Assembly: GCF_964199755.1 (NCBI RefSeq)
Contig: NC_133910.1
Location: 9,419,711-9,483,710, forward strand
Length of the DNA: 64,000 nucleotides
Reading direction: 5' to 3'
DNA from: Larus michahellis
Lineage: Eukaryota > Chordata > Aves > Charadriiformes > Laridae
The position numbers and the translations under genes were made by a program. Below are positions 34,817 to 44,795 of the stretch, piece by piece. Under the pieces are notes generated by a model, which saw only the letters and a list, made by a program, of their open reading frames with translations, was not told where the DNA came from and ran no database searches. How positions within the stretch are numbered: the stretch's first letter is position 1; every line of letters starts with the position of its first letter.

Positions 34817-34836
34817 AAAAAAAAAAAAAAAAAAAA
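34817..34836. repeat. A20 homopolymer
   Basis: Run of 20 A in NR5A1 intron 4. No element attached to it was recognised. Confidence 0.9.
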
Positions 34837-34839
34837 TCA

Positions 34840-34990
34840 CCTCTTAAAGACAGCTTGCATCAGGTCCTTGATAAAGCACTCCGTTGAAAAGCCTTGACAT
34901 TAAAAGAGGAAGATCCTTTGCTTAACTTTTAAAGGCGAGGGTGCGTGTGTGCTGCCTCGCCAGAGGATTGATTGACCCTGAGTGGCCGTC
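34840..34990. promoter_or_regulatory. NR5A1: candidate PBX/HOX-type enhancer block, NR5A1 intron 4
   Basis: It contains GATTGATTGACC with a perfect PBX-type TGATTGAC at 34969-34976, and CCTTGAT and CCTTGAC elements that are partial SF-1 half-sites on the minus strand (34870-34900). Motif type and intron match the mouse fetal adrenal enhancer; homology is unproven. Confidence 0.35.
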
Positions 34991-37425
34991 CATTAGCAGC
35001 CTCTGCTCCTGGGGGCCAGGCCCGTGCTGGGCACAGGCGGGTGGTCTCCAGCCGGGAGCCCCCTTGCAGCCGAGCCGCACTGCCGGAGCGCGGCCACGGG
35101 GGGATGTCCCCGTGCTCTGTGCCAGCCTGGCGCACGGGAACACCCAGCCTGGTGCTGGGACGCAGGCAGGGCTGGGGTCCCCGGAGACATCCCCAAGCCC
35201 TGACCAGTCCCCAGAATGCCCAGCCCACCCCGTCACGCTCCCAACCACGTCCTCCCCGTGCCCTGGCGACATGGCTCCGGTGCACCGCGATGGTCCCAGG
35301 AAAGGCTGTGGCACACCGGAGCGTGTGGGCCGGGGAGCAGCCACGCAGCAGCCACACAGCGCGGAATGTGCTGCTGATGGAATGGAGGGAGGTGCTCAGC
35401 CGAGGGAGCTGAACCCGCCTGCAGAGCTTGGGAGAAACTGATAAGTAATTTTTAAAGGAAGAAAAGAAGATTTCAAAATAGTTTAAATGCTTCCTTTTGG
35501 AAAAGCTGAATTTTTTAAAACCGTTTTCAGGGCAAAACCTTCAGTCTGTCCCTTCCGGAGCTTGTCCCACTCAGGAATGAGCCACAGGAAGGCGCTTCCA
35601 AAACAACGCTGCGACTCAGCCAGAGCGGAGGAGCTCGGCACTGGCCGGGAGCGTGCGGCTGGGCTGGCAGCGTGCTGCCACAGCTGGAGCCCAGCTCCCT
35701 GCGAGGGCTGGCAGCGTGCGGTTAGAGCCAGCCACTTGCCTTGGGGCAGAGGTCATCACGAGTGCAGAAAATGTCCATTTTGTTTTGATGCAGAATGAGA
35801 TTTTCCCCTGTTCTTTGTTCAGCAGCTGAACAGAAATCCCACAGTCTGTACTGCTGGGCTGTGTACTGTGGCTTCTTCAGCGGTTTGGGCGATGTGGTGG
35901 CGAGCCCGGCCTTGGCAGCCCCATTGCACCTCACTGCAGGCAGGTTTTGTGCCGTCGGGCAGGAGCAGGCGCTGCAACCCCGGCCACCATCGCTGCCTTC
36001 TGCACCGCACCTCCCTCCCCGCGCTGCTGCGCTCCGTCTCTGACCACCCACCGCACTTGAGAAACAAATCCCGGCGGCTTGCGAGGAGTGCCGGGCTCCG
36101 AGACCATAAAGCTCTTTCTCATCTGACTTCTATTCCTTTTGCAATCTCCCAGCACTGGTTTATTGCAGCCTCTTCAGCAAAACGAGGGTATTATCCAGTC
36201 CTGTGATACTGCATCTGTCTTCCTTCTATTAAAGGCAGCGAGCACAATGGCACTGCAGAGCTCTTCTGCTGGCGCTGAATTTGCTCTTCGGGGAAGTATT
36301 ACTGATAACCCCCGGCCCTTTCCCTACACCAGCCCTGCAGGAGAGGGGAGCTCTGGGCAAGGGGGGTTCTGCTCTTTGCTGAAAGGAGTTGGGGTCCCAC
36401 AGAGAGCAGTGCCGAGGGGACAAAGCCGGTGACCCGTGGCAGCTCTCGGTGGGGCGGTGGGGAAGGCAGCTGAGCAGCGCGCCCCCTGAGCAGCGTGCCC
36501 CGTGTCCCGCCACGACTCTGGGCACCGGGGCCTGGCAGGGCTCTTTGTTTTGCTAAACGCAGCTGTTGGCCCTGGCAGCTCATCCTAACCGTCGCTGGTG
36601 CCGCCTGCAGCCCACCGGTGTTCCCACGAGACCTTTGCAGGTCCTTGCAGGCTGTGTCCCGGTTCGAGCTTCTTACATACAGTTGCAGGCGTTTCGTTGG
36701 AAGCGTAGCTGTGGACGCTTATACCCGTGCCTGCGTGTACACACCAGCACACGTGCAAACATGCACGCGATCACGCGTGTGTTGATGTGTGGGCTGGGGC
36801 CTCCCTGGCAGCTGCAGGGCACAGCGATGCCCCGTAGCCGGCAGCTCCCTGCGGCCTCTCTGTGCTGCGGCAGCTCTGTGCCCCCCCCGTCCCAAACCTG
36901 CCATCCCGGGCAGGGAGGAGAGGATGGGGACTGTCTTGTTCAGTTTAAAGTATCCAGAGGGGCTGCCTGGAGACACAGGGCCTTTGTGCAGCAGCCGTGC
37001 GTTCCCTCCTGCCGGGGGATGCGGCCAGCAGCCACTTTGTTAAAGATTTGTGTGCGGTTCGGGGAGGTTGTGCCTGGTGGGGGAAAACCCGTACCAGTCT
37101 GCCAGATAACCCTGTTCTGTTGTGCTCAGGGTGAGACACAGATGGGTGCGAGCCCTGCCCACGTCCAATGCCAACGTGGCAACATGTCGTAGCGGCTGAT
37201 GGTGTGAGTCTGAACCGCCACTGCCGCAGGGCTGGAGCGTGGAGCTGACCCTCAAAAGCAGAGCCAGGGGGGCGGAGGGGTGGTGCAGGGACCTGGGCAG
37301 CCCAGATTCCTCCTGCCAGCCGGGAACAAGCTCGTGCAGAGGTGGCTGGCTGCCCCCATGGCCACGTATGGCCGGCCGTGTCCCTGCACGATGGGTGTCA
37401 GCGGTGCTGCTCTGGCTGGTTTCAG

Positions 37426-37545
37426 GTGGGCGACCAGATGAAGCTGCTGCAGAACTGCTGGAGTGAGCTACTGGTGTTCGACCACGTCTACCGGCAGCTG
37501 CAGCATGGCAAGGAGCACAGCGTGCTGCTCGTCACCGGCCAGGAG
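37426..37545 (+). CDS. NR5A1: NR5A1 exon 5: LBD
   Basis: Residues 296-335, [20 protein letters not shown] through [10 protein letters not shown]. Phase 0 on both sides (TTTCAG|GTG ... GAG|GTGAGT). Confidence 0.97.
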
Positions 37546-38136
37546 GTGAGTGCCAGCCCATGGAGACCATGGTGGCTCCTGCAAAGGGGGCAGTGGGGGC
37601 CAGGTAGTGGGGCTGGAGGGGGGGCCCAGGGGTGATTTGTGTCTTACCTCTGGCCGAGTGTGGCCAACTCGGCTCAGGGTGGACGGGTTGTTTTTGCTGT
37701 GCTATGGGACTGCTTGTGCAGAAGGTCCCGTCCCATTACACACCATCCTGTCGCATTCTGTCCCGTCCTGTGCCACCCCATCCTGTCCTGTCCTGCCATC
37801 CAGCTCCTGGTTCTGGAGAAGAATGTTTCTCATGGAAAGATCAACATCCATACTGGTACTTGCAGAGGTGGGATGTGAGAAGGGGCCCCTTCCCTCCCTG
37901 GGGGTGGTTTTTGGAGACGCAGGTACCTGCAATGCCAGCACCCCGCAAAGGGCCCCTTTGTTTTAAGCAGTGCTGGAGAAACAGGGTCCCCGTTTCACCT
38001 ATCAGCCTTCGCTTTCACGCTCCTAGTTCTCAGTCAGTGCTCTGGGCTGGTGCCCGGCTCCTGCCATGTGTGGGGTCCCTGCAGCCAGTCTGGAGGGGCT
38101 GGGGCACCATGGCTGACCCCACCCCTGTCCCCGCAG
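37546..38136 (+). other. NR5A1: NR5A1 intron 5
   Basis: 591 bp. It contains a degenerate CCTGT/CCCGT pentamer tract around 37738-37800 and nothing else recognised. Confidence 0.8.
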
Positions 38137-38284
38137 GTGGACATGTCGACCATCTCAGCCCAGGCTGGCTCCATCCTGAACACGCTGGTGCTGCGGGCGC
38201 AGGAGCTCGTCCTGCACTTGCACTCGCTCCAGGTGGACCGGCAGGAGTTTGTCTGCCTCAAGTTCCTCATCCTCTTCAGCCTTG
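38137..38284 (+). CDS. NR5A1: NR5A1 exon 6: LBD
   Basis: Residues 336-384 plus one base, [20 protein letters not shown] through [13 protein letters not shown]346 corresponds to human Gly341, which lines the phospholipid phosphate site. The donor is CTT G|GTGAGC. Confidence 0.97.
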
Positions 38285-38877
38285 GTGAGCACCGCTGTGG
38301 GGGGCACCGAGAAGAGGGGCGGCCACGCTCGGGGGTTCTGGCCATGCTGCCGTGGGGTCTCAGGGGTGGGAGTGCAGCTGGAGGGAGCACGCACAGCTCA
38401 GGGTCTGGCCGTGCCCGCTGCTGCACCGACTGGTGATGAAGAGGCTTTTAATGAGGAGGCAGGAGTGAGGGCTGGGAACTGCCAGCTCCCCTGCCTCGCC
38501 AAGGGGTCCGAAATGTCTCCCGCTGCAGGGCCAGGCTCTGCCTCCAGCCGCGGGGGATGTTGCTGCCCTGTTAGCTGAGCGGAGACTGTTTTGGTCACTC
38601 TCCCTTTGCACCAGGCAGGGAAACAACCGGCTGATACAGTCACGGCAAAACAGGCATGTTGACAGAGACGGCGGCTGGGGATGGCCCTATCTCCCGGGAT
38701 TTGCGTCAGAGGGCCCGTGCCACTGCGGGGGACAGGGGCTGCGCACGGCTCCTGATTAGGCTCAGCCCCGGAGCCTGCGGTCAGGCCGAGGCGGCGGGTT
38801 CACACCGTCCCACTTCGCCTAGACAAAATACACGGGAGCCGTGGGAGCTGCTGCCAGGGGCTGCACAGCGGCTCTGC

Positions 38878-39000
38878 CCTGCTCCTCCGCCAATCCTTCC
38901 CTGCTCCAACCCTGCTCCTGCCCCAATCCTGCCCCACTCCTGCCCTGATCCTGCCCCAATCCTTCCCTGCTCCCGCCCCGATCCTGCCCTGATCCCACTC
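38878..39000. repeat. degenerate 12-bp repeat (CTGCCCCAATCC type)
   Basis: Pyrimidine-rich array of about ten imperfect units such as CTGCCCCAATCC, CTGCCCTGATCC and CTTCCCTGCTCC. Confidence 0.8.
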
Positions 39001-39487
39001 TGCCCATGCTGCCACCCCCATGGGGAGCATCTCCCCATCCACCGTGGGCAAGATTGCACCTCCTTCCCCCGCAGGCATTGCCCCAAGGCAGGGATGCCCA
39101 TGGGAGTCCCACCGGAGTGATCTCAGCCCTCAGAGGGACAGCGGGGCTGTGGATGGTGCTGAGCACCACCACCCATGACACCTGGCTGCCTTCATTACTG
39201 GTGCTGACACTTTCTCCTTGGCCCCATCCCAGCGGGAGATCTCACCTCCCAGCGCGAGGATGGTGGCGGGGCCTGCGAGAGGCTCAGCTGGCTGTCGTGC
39301 TCCGGGCTCACACCTCTGCCACCGCGGCTGCTTCACTTCCCACACCTCCACAGCCACGGCTAATTGCACACACCCAGACAGGGCAGGAACTGGCATTTCC
39401 CCAGGGGAATTTGTGCTGGGGTCCCTGCAGCGACTGGGTGCTTGTGCCGAGCTGGGATGGTGATCCTGGCTTGGGGCAGCCCTGTCT

Positions 39488-39512
39488 CCATCCCCATCCC
39501 CATGCCCATCCC
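39488..39512. repeat. CCCCAT simple repeat
   Basis: About four tandem CCCCAT-like hexamers in NR5A1 intron 6. Confidence 0.75.
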
Positions 39513-40229
39513 AAGGCCCTGGTCTGTGCTTGCACTTCTCCACCCAGGGGGGCTCCTGCCCGTGGCTCTGTGCCTCATCACCAAGCATAGCAGGCCACGA
39601 GCTGCGCTCTGCGCCGTACGGACACTGCTGTGTGTTTCGGCAGTTTGTGCTTGAGGGAGAGTTTGCATCACTGTATGTCGCCGTCACCGAGGAGCCAGCC
39701 TGCTCCAGGAGCAGCACCGCCACTGGGTTAATGGGTTAAGTGGGGGCACTGACATGCTGCAGGCAGGGGGAATCCACTCCCCTGTCCCATGGGCCCGGGT
39801 CAGGGCCAGTACGGTCTGAAGGACCCACCGGTTTGACTGGGGTTTGCAGTGGATGTGTCCCCGCTAGCAGGGGGGCCCGAGCAGGGCAGGCGTCTGCGCT
39901 GCCGTCCCCTCCTGCACCTGCAGCATCTCCCCCCACAGCTTTCTTTTCCTCTAGAGCTGTTTTGAAATCCAGGGAAATTAGATATGATAATTTGCTGTTC
40001 AAGCAGTGATAAGGTGTAGCACAAACAGTGCCCGGGCTGGGAAACAAAGGAGTCGGGACCTTCCTTGGCTGCTGCCCCACGGGCTCAGCACCGGTGGGGA
40101 TGGTCCCCCCACGCTTCCCCGTGTCCCCCACCGCCCCCGGCCCAGCAGGAGCAGTGTCCCCCAGAGCGCAGCCAGCCCCGCAGCCACCGTGCAGGTCGGG
40201 GCTGTGGTTCCGCTTTCCCAGAGCAGAGG

Positions 40230-40980
40230 CTTTTGGGGAGGGCGTGGAATCAAATAGCTGTATTTTCCCATACATCATTTTGCCCCAAATCCAACTTTTT
40301 CTTTCCATATTGCAGAGCTCACTTGGAGTAATTTGCCCTTCGCAGGCTCAGCTGTAGAGGATGGGATTGTGTATTATGTGCAGGATGTAATTGCCTTTAA
40401 CAAGAGAATTTCCACATTTACCACTCTGCCACAGCACAATCAAAGCCGAGCCCCGCTCACAAGAGCTGCCATTTGAGTTCTAAATAGATTTCTCTCCTGA
40501 GCAGGTAAAGAGATTTAATTAAAATTAGGGCTTCTCAAAATAGCAATATTTATGAGGACGGCACAGGTTAGCTTTGTTCTACAGAAGGGCTTAATAGAGC
40601 CTTAATGGATTGACCTATCATTCGATTTCATGACTTACATTCATGAAGCAGCTACTCTTGGGGAGGGGAGGAAGAGAGGCTTTTATAGTCCACATTCCCT
40701 TAAGCGTTTGCAATTTATCAGCAGCTTCTCCCAAACAAAAGGAGCTGTGAATAGGAAGAACACTTGAGGGCATAGAAATAATCCCAGGCATATCTGTATG
40801 TGTGATGGGAGGCTTTGTCACAGGACAGTCTTTGCAACTGCTGCAGTGTCTCTAAATGAAGTGAGTCAATGTTATTTGGACAACATTCTTTATTCCTTGC
40901 AGGAATGAAAAGATTATTCAAATATTCAATTAAACAGTGAATAGGGTCTTTCAGAGAACCAGGTGAGTTCATCGAGTAGA
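40230..40980. promoter_or_regulatory. NR5A1: candidate VMH/pituitary enhancer, NR5A1 intron 6
   Basis: About 750 bp of AT-rich, non-repetitive DNA in an otherwise GC-rich intron. It carries TTTAATTAAAATTA at 40514-40527, a PITX-type TAATCC at 40779-40784, AATATTTATGAGG and several TAAT cores. Location and PITX/homeodomain content agree with the mouse intron 6 enhancers. Conservation could not be measured here. Confidence 0.5.
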
Positions 40981-41764
40981 ACTAGCTATTGTTGAGCCAA
41001 CTCAGGGGATAGATTTGACATTTATCAATATAACTTCTTTTTTTTTTAATGACATGCACAATAACCTTATGCAGATAAAGAGATTTCATAACAACAACAC
41101 GGGTAGAAGGGAGGCAGCCACAATAGGAGCAAATGTGCCGCAGGAGTGAAAAGGGAAGGGTGATCTGATAAAGTGCATCTTGGCACAACCTGTGGCGCTT
41201 TGTGCCATGGGCACGGCCGGGGCTGTGTCTCCCCAGGGGCGCCGCGGCCTCCCCGGCTGCGCCTCTACTCCCCGGGCTCTGCCAGAAATAACCCCCAAAC
41301 CCCCATCCGCCTTGGCCAGAACCCCTGCCCTGATTTCTCTCTTCCCAGCCCCGGGCGGGATGTGTCCAGGCTGCCCACACAGCCCTGAATCTGGCTGTGC
41401 ATGAGCGCTGCTGGCCGTGGGCAGCGAGTGCAGCGCTGCTGGGTGCCTCTGTGCCCTGCAGTCCCTCTGCTAGACCCGCTCGCCCCAAACGGGCTCAGTG
41501 CGGGGGTCTGCAGTAGGGTGTCCCGTGGGCAGGTGTTGAGGGACCATCGCTGTGTGTAGCTGTAGCCGGCTGACGGGGCGGTGCACAGCAACGTTCCCCT
41601 GAAGCCACTGAAGTCTGTGTGCGGGGCTGGCTTGACAACGTGTTGCACGGATTAAAAACCAGTGCTTCCTTCTTGGAGCACTCGTGGCAACCCGAGAGCA
41701 CTGGGGCAGCATCCTGAGGCATATCCCAGCTCAGGCTGTCCCAAAAGCCTGGAGAAACCCCAAG

Positions 41765-41836
41765 CCACCAGCCTGGGCTGCCCCTGCAGTCACCCTCCTG
41801 CCACCAGCCTGGGCTGTCCCTGCAGTCACCCGTGGC
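41765..41836. repeat. 36-bp tandem duplication
   Basis: CCACCAGCCTGGGCTG(C/T)CCC plus the following bases is repeated at 41765 and 41801 with a 36-bp period and few differences, in NR5A1 intron 6. Confidence 0.85.
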
Positions 41837-42456
41837 TGCAGTCGCAGGGTGGTTACAGACCAGTCATGCCTGGGGATGGTCTCTGCCCTGGGGCTGTGCT
41901 TGCCCCAGCTCAGTGCCATCGGGGCTGCATCTTGGCTGCCAGACCCTGCCTGCTCCTTGCTGCCGCTGCCTGCCGCGTCGCTTCCCACCCTGCAGGCAGC
42001 AGAGCCGGCACCGGGATTACCAGGGAGCTGCTGTGGCCCTGGCGAGGTGCGGAGGATTAAGGTTTCCAGGCTGGTGAGCCCGGTTGCCACATTGGAAAGA
42101 CCAGGTTTATCGGGGAATTAATGCAGCCGCTTCCTTGACCTTCAGCTGGCAACAGCTCCCTGTGCGTGGGTGCAGCCGGGAACACGTTTTGGCTTTGCAG
42201 CTTCCTGGGTGGCAAGGGCAGGGGGGCATCTGCCCTCCTGCTGCTGGGGGTTTGGGTGTCTGTCTCCAGCATGGGGGGAGACTTTGGGAGACAGGGCAAG
42301 GACAGGGAGCCCAAGGCTGGGAGGGATGGGTCGTGGGACCCCTCCTGCGCTGCACGTTTGTGCATGAGGGGCATTGACACAGGAGTGTGGTTCCTCCTGG
42401 CATACCCAGCACGGCATGGTGCGGATGGGGTTCACCATCCTGCTCCTCCCTTGCAG

Positions 42457-42704
42457 ATGTGAAGTACCTGGAGAACCACACGCTGGCTAAGGACGCTCAG
42501 GAGAAGGCCAACGCGGCGCTGCTGGAGTACACCGTCTGCCACTACCCCCACTCCACGGACAAGTTTCGCCAGCTGCTGCTGCGGCTGGCGGAGGTCCGGG
42601 CGCTGAGCATGCAGGCGGAGGAGTACCTTTACCACAAGCACCTGAGCGGGGAGGTGCCCTGCAACAACCTCCTCATCGAGATGCTGCACGCCAAGCGGAC
42701 TTGA
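42457..42704 (+). CDS. NR5A1: NR5A1 exon 7: LBD end and AF-2
   Basis: Residues 385-466, [20 protein letters not shown] through [16 protein letters not shown] and [11 protein letters not shown], stop TGA 42702-42704. Y441 and K445 match the phospholipid-binding Tyr/Lys of mammalian SF-1. The AF-2 core LLIEML is intact. The tail HAKRT resembles NR5A2 (HAKRA) more than human SF-1 (QAKQT). Confidence 0.97.
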
Positions 42705-44642
42705 GCGCGGTCGCCCGCAGGGACCCGGCGGAGCCCCGGCACTGCCAGCGGTGCGGCAGGGGCAGGACGCGTGCCTGGGGCTGGTGGGCCAGCGCTGCCT
42801 CGCCACCCCGCCTGTCTCAGTGATGCTATTTAACCTGTGCTATTGGAAAAGTCCCAGATGGTTTATTTTAATACACAGTAAGGACGGTTGATGGCTGCGG
42901 GGCCGTGGGCTCGGCTGCCGGACTGCCCCATCGTCAGCGCTGCCCCCCGGCTCCTCTGCACACACGGTGCTTGAACTATTGCCTGCCCAACCCAGCTCTG
43001 CGGCATGAAGGAAGGGTAAAGCCTGTCCCGGCTTTTCTCCTATTTATGCTCCTCTCCTGCTGCCCCTACCAGCCATTTCTCCACCGCTACTGTCCCTCCC
43101 CAACCCTGCCCCATGTCTCAGGGCCCCTCGTGCACAGGGCAGGGGGAGAGGTGAGGTGAACCCCACGGGTTGTGGTTTCACAGCGGCTGGGGTGTCCCCA
43201 GGCACCAGCACAGAGGCAGAGGATTTCTGCAGAGCCAAGTGGAACACCGGGGCTGGGGCTGGAGGTGTCGGCCCCACGCAGCCGTGCTGGGACCCCAAGG
43301 TGCACGTGCCGGAGTCCCCGGTCCTGGCTCCCCGCAGCGTTGCTGCCTGCTCTGCATCCCGCTGCCCTGGCCAAGCGAGGGCAGGCAGGGACGGGCAGCG
43401 CTGAGCCCTCAGCTGAGATTTATTTTCTCAGCGCTAGAGGCACCAGCTGTGGCTTTGCAGCCCATGGCAGCCGCAGTGCCCAGAGCCCACGGGTGTCTGC
43501 GGTCAGCACGTCTCTGGGATGTCACAGCTTTGCTGCAGAGGCTCTAAGGGATTCGGTACCGGGACCAGGAGACTGTCCTTGGGACATTTTGGACCTGTGG
43601 CCCTGCTGCTGTGCCCTTGGTGCCAGCACAGCATCCCCTCATCTGGAAAGCTTTGCAGGTCATGGTGCCCAGGCGGCATCGGCACCACGAACCAAGCTGG
43701 TTCCTGAAGTGAGAAGACATGGTGGACCTGGGACGGTGGCCCTGGGCAGCACATGTCCTGCCTTGTTCCAGCCATCAGCCGTGTGAGCAGCCAAGGGGCA
43801 GGACGGGACAGGGACAGAGCAGCAGACATGGCAGAGCAGCGGGCAGGAGGGAAGTGCGGGGTCCGGGGCAGCAGCACATCCAGGCTGCAAACAGCCCAGA
43901 GCTGCTCCCGCGCCAGCAAGTGCCCAGGGGCTTGAGGGAGCTGCGGGCTTTGCAGCCCCTCCTGCGTTTACCTGCCCAAGCATGTGGGCAAGGAGTAATA
44001 ACTGTCCTGTGCTTCGTGCCAGGCCAGGCCAAGCCCCCAGACCTGCAGTCGCATTCTGCTGTGTCCCCAGGTGACAACAAATGCTGTGCCAAAGCCACAA
44101 GTGAAGAGCTGTCGGTTCCTCTTCATTACAGGACAGGGGCCCACAGACGCCACTGGGCAGCACTGGGGGGCTGCAGCCCCCTGAGCTGGGACATACCGGA
44201 CTCTCGCTGCTGCTTTCTCTGGGCCTCATCCACGCTCTCCTCTCCTCCTGCCCCACTGCCAGGCAGCCCAGCACGGCCCCACGCCATGTCTAGGACCCCC
44301 TGGCTCCGCTGGGGCTCCTCCAGCACAGCTGGGGGTGGTTCAGCTTTGTTTTCCACGGCGGGTGTTTGCTCCTGGTTTCAAGGGGACCGTCACCAGCCGC
44401 GGCTCTGCGCGGAGCCGGTGCCTTGAGGAGCTGCAGACGCTGCGCCTGGAGCTGCGCGGTTTGTGGAAGCTTGTTAGATGCAGAAGAGCATGTTTGTCTC
44501 TGCTTTCAACATGTTTGTGCATTTTCCTCCTGAAGTCTGTGGTTCGGTTTCACCTTCTTTTTGTGAACTTAAAGAACTGGAGAAAACGGTTTGGGAGGTA
44601 AAAGACGTTTTATTTTCAGAAAATGAAAAGTGTCCTTAAGTG

Positions 44643-44665
<23 letters not shown>
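44643..44665. repeat. (TC)n microsatellite
   Basis: About 11.5 uninterrupted TC dinucleotides, continued by looser TC-rich DNA to about 44700. Confidence 0.9.
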
Positions 44666-44673
<8 letters not shown>

Positions 44674-44770
44674 CATCCTTTCCTCCCTCTCATCCCTCCC
44701 TTTCCCCACTCCCCACCCTTCCTTCCCAGGCAGGAGGTTACCAACTTCCTTGTCAGGAGCAAACCACTGT

Positions 44771-44776
44771 AATAAA
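44771..44776 (+). terminator. NR5A1: proposed NR5A1 poly(A) signal
   Basis: AATAAA is followed by T-rich sequence (TTTGTCTTTTTTGACTG) about 30 nt later, a good cleavage context. Confidence 0.55.
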
Positions 44777-44795
44777 TTTTGCAGTTCATTTAAAA

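Larger units (their letters stand above)
30153..37425 (+). other. NR5A1: NR5A1 intron 4, 7.3 kb
   Basis: Largest intron, GTAGGA donor, TTTCAG acceptor. In mouse intron 4 holds the fetal adrenal enhancer, driven by Hox/Pbx/Prep and then SF-1 itself. Three lower-GC, motif-dense blocks stand out: 30425-30560, 32590-32790 and 34840-34990. No coding sequence was seen. Confidence 0.75.
38285..42456 (+). other. NR5A1: NR5A1 intron 6, 4.2 kb
   Basis: Donor GTGAGC, acceptor CTTGCAG. It contains a degenerate 12-bp pyrimidine repeat (38878-39000), a CCCCAT repeat (39488-39512), a striking AT-rich block (40230-40980) and a 36-bp duplication (41765-41836). In mouse the VMH and pituitary gonadotrope enhancers both lie in intron 6. 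Confidence 0.75.
22350..44795 (+). other. NR5A1: NR5A1 (SF-1/Ad4BP) gene, complete
   Basis: Steroidogenic factor 1, a nuclear receptor that binds YCAAGGYCA as a monomer and drives steroidogenic, gonadal, adrenal, VMH and gonadotrope genes. A non-coding exon 1 plus six coding exons splice into 466 residues (human 461). The DBD is residues 13-78 with zinc cysteines 13, 16, 30, 33 and 49, 55, 65, 68 and the P-box CESCKG (30-35). The A-box has RGGR at 89-92 and is followed by the Ftz-F1 box. The hinge has an IKSE SUMO motif (K196). The LBD is about 230-466, with predicted phospholipid contacts G346, Y441 and K445 and the AF-2 core LLIEML (456-461). The N-terminus starts at [10 protein letters not shown] and lacks the long N-terminus of NR5A2. 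Flanking NR6A1 and ADGRD2 confirm NR5A1. Confidence 0.97.
42705..44795 (+). other. NR5A1: NR5A1 3' UTR (probable)
   Basis: Non-coding sequence after the stop. An AATACA variant lies at 42870, giving a short form of about 190 nt, and a canonical AATAAA lies at 44771, giving about 2.1 kb. A TC dinucleotide repeat lies near the end. The human UTR is about 1.5 kb. Confidence 0.5.

Noticed and set aside
22350-44795. Gene could be NR5A2 (LRH-1) because of LRH-1-like hinge and AF-2 tail
   Set aside because: Start at [10 protein letters not shown] without the long NR5A2 N-terminus, SF-1-type DBD residues ([13 protein letters not shown]), and NR6A1/ADGRD2 neighbours identify NR5A1.
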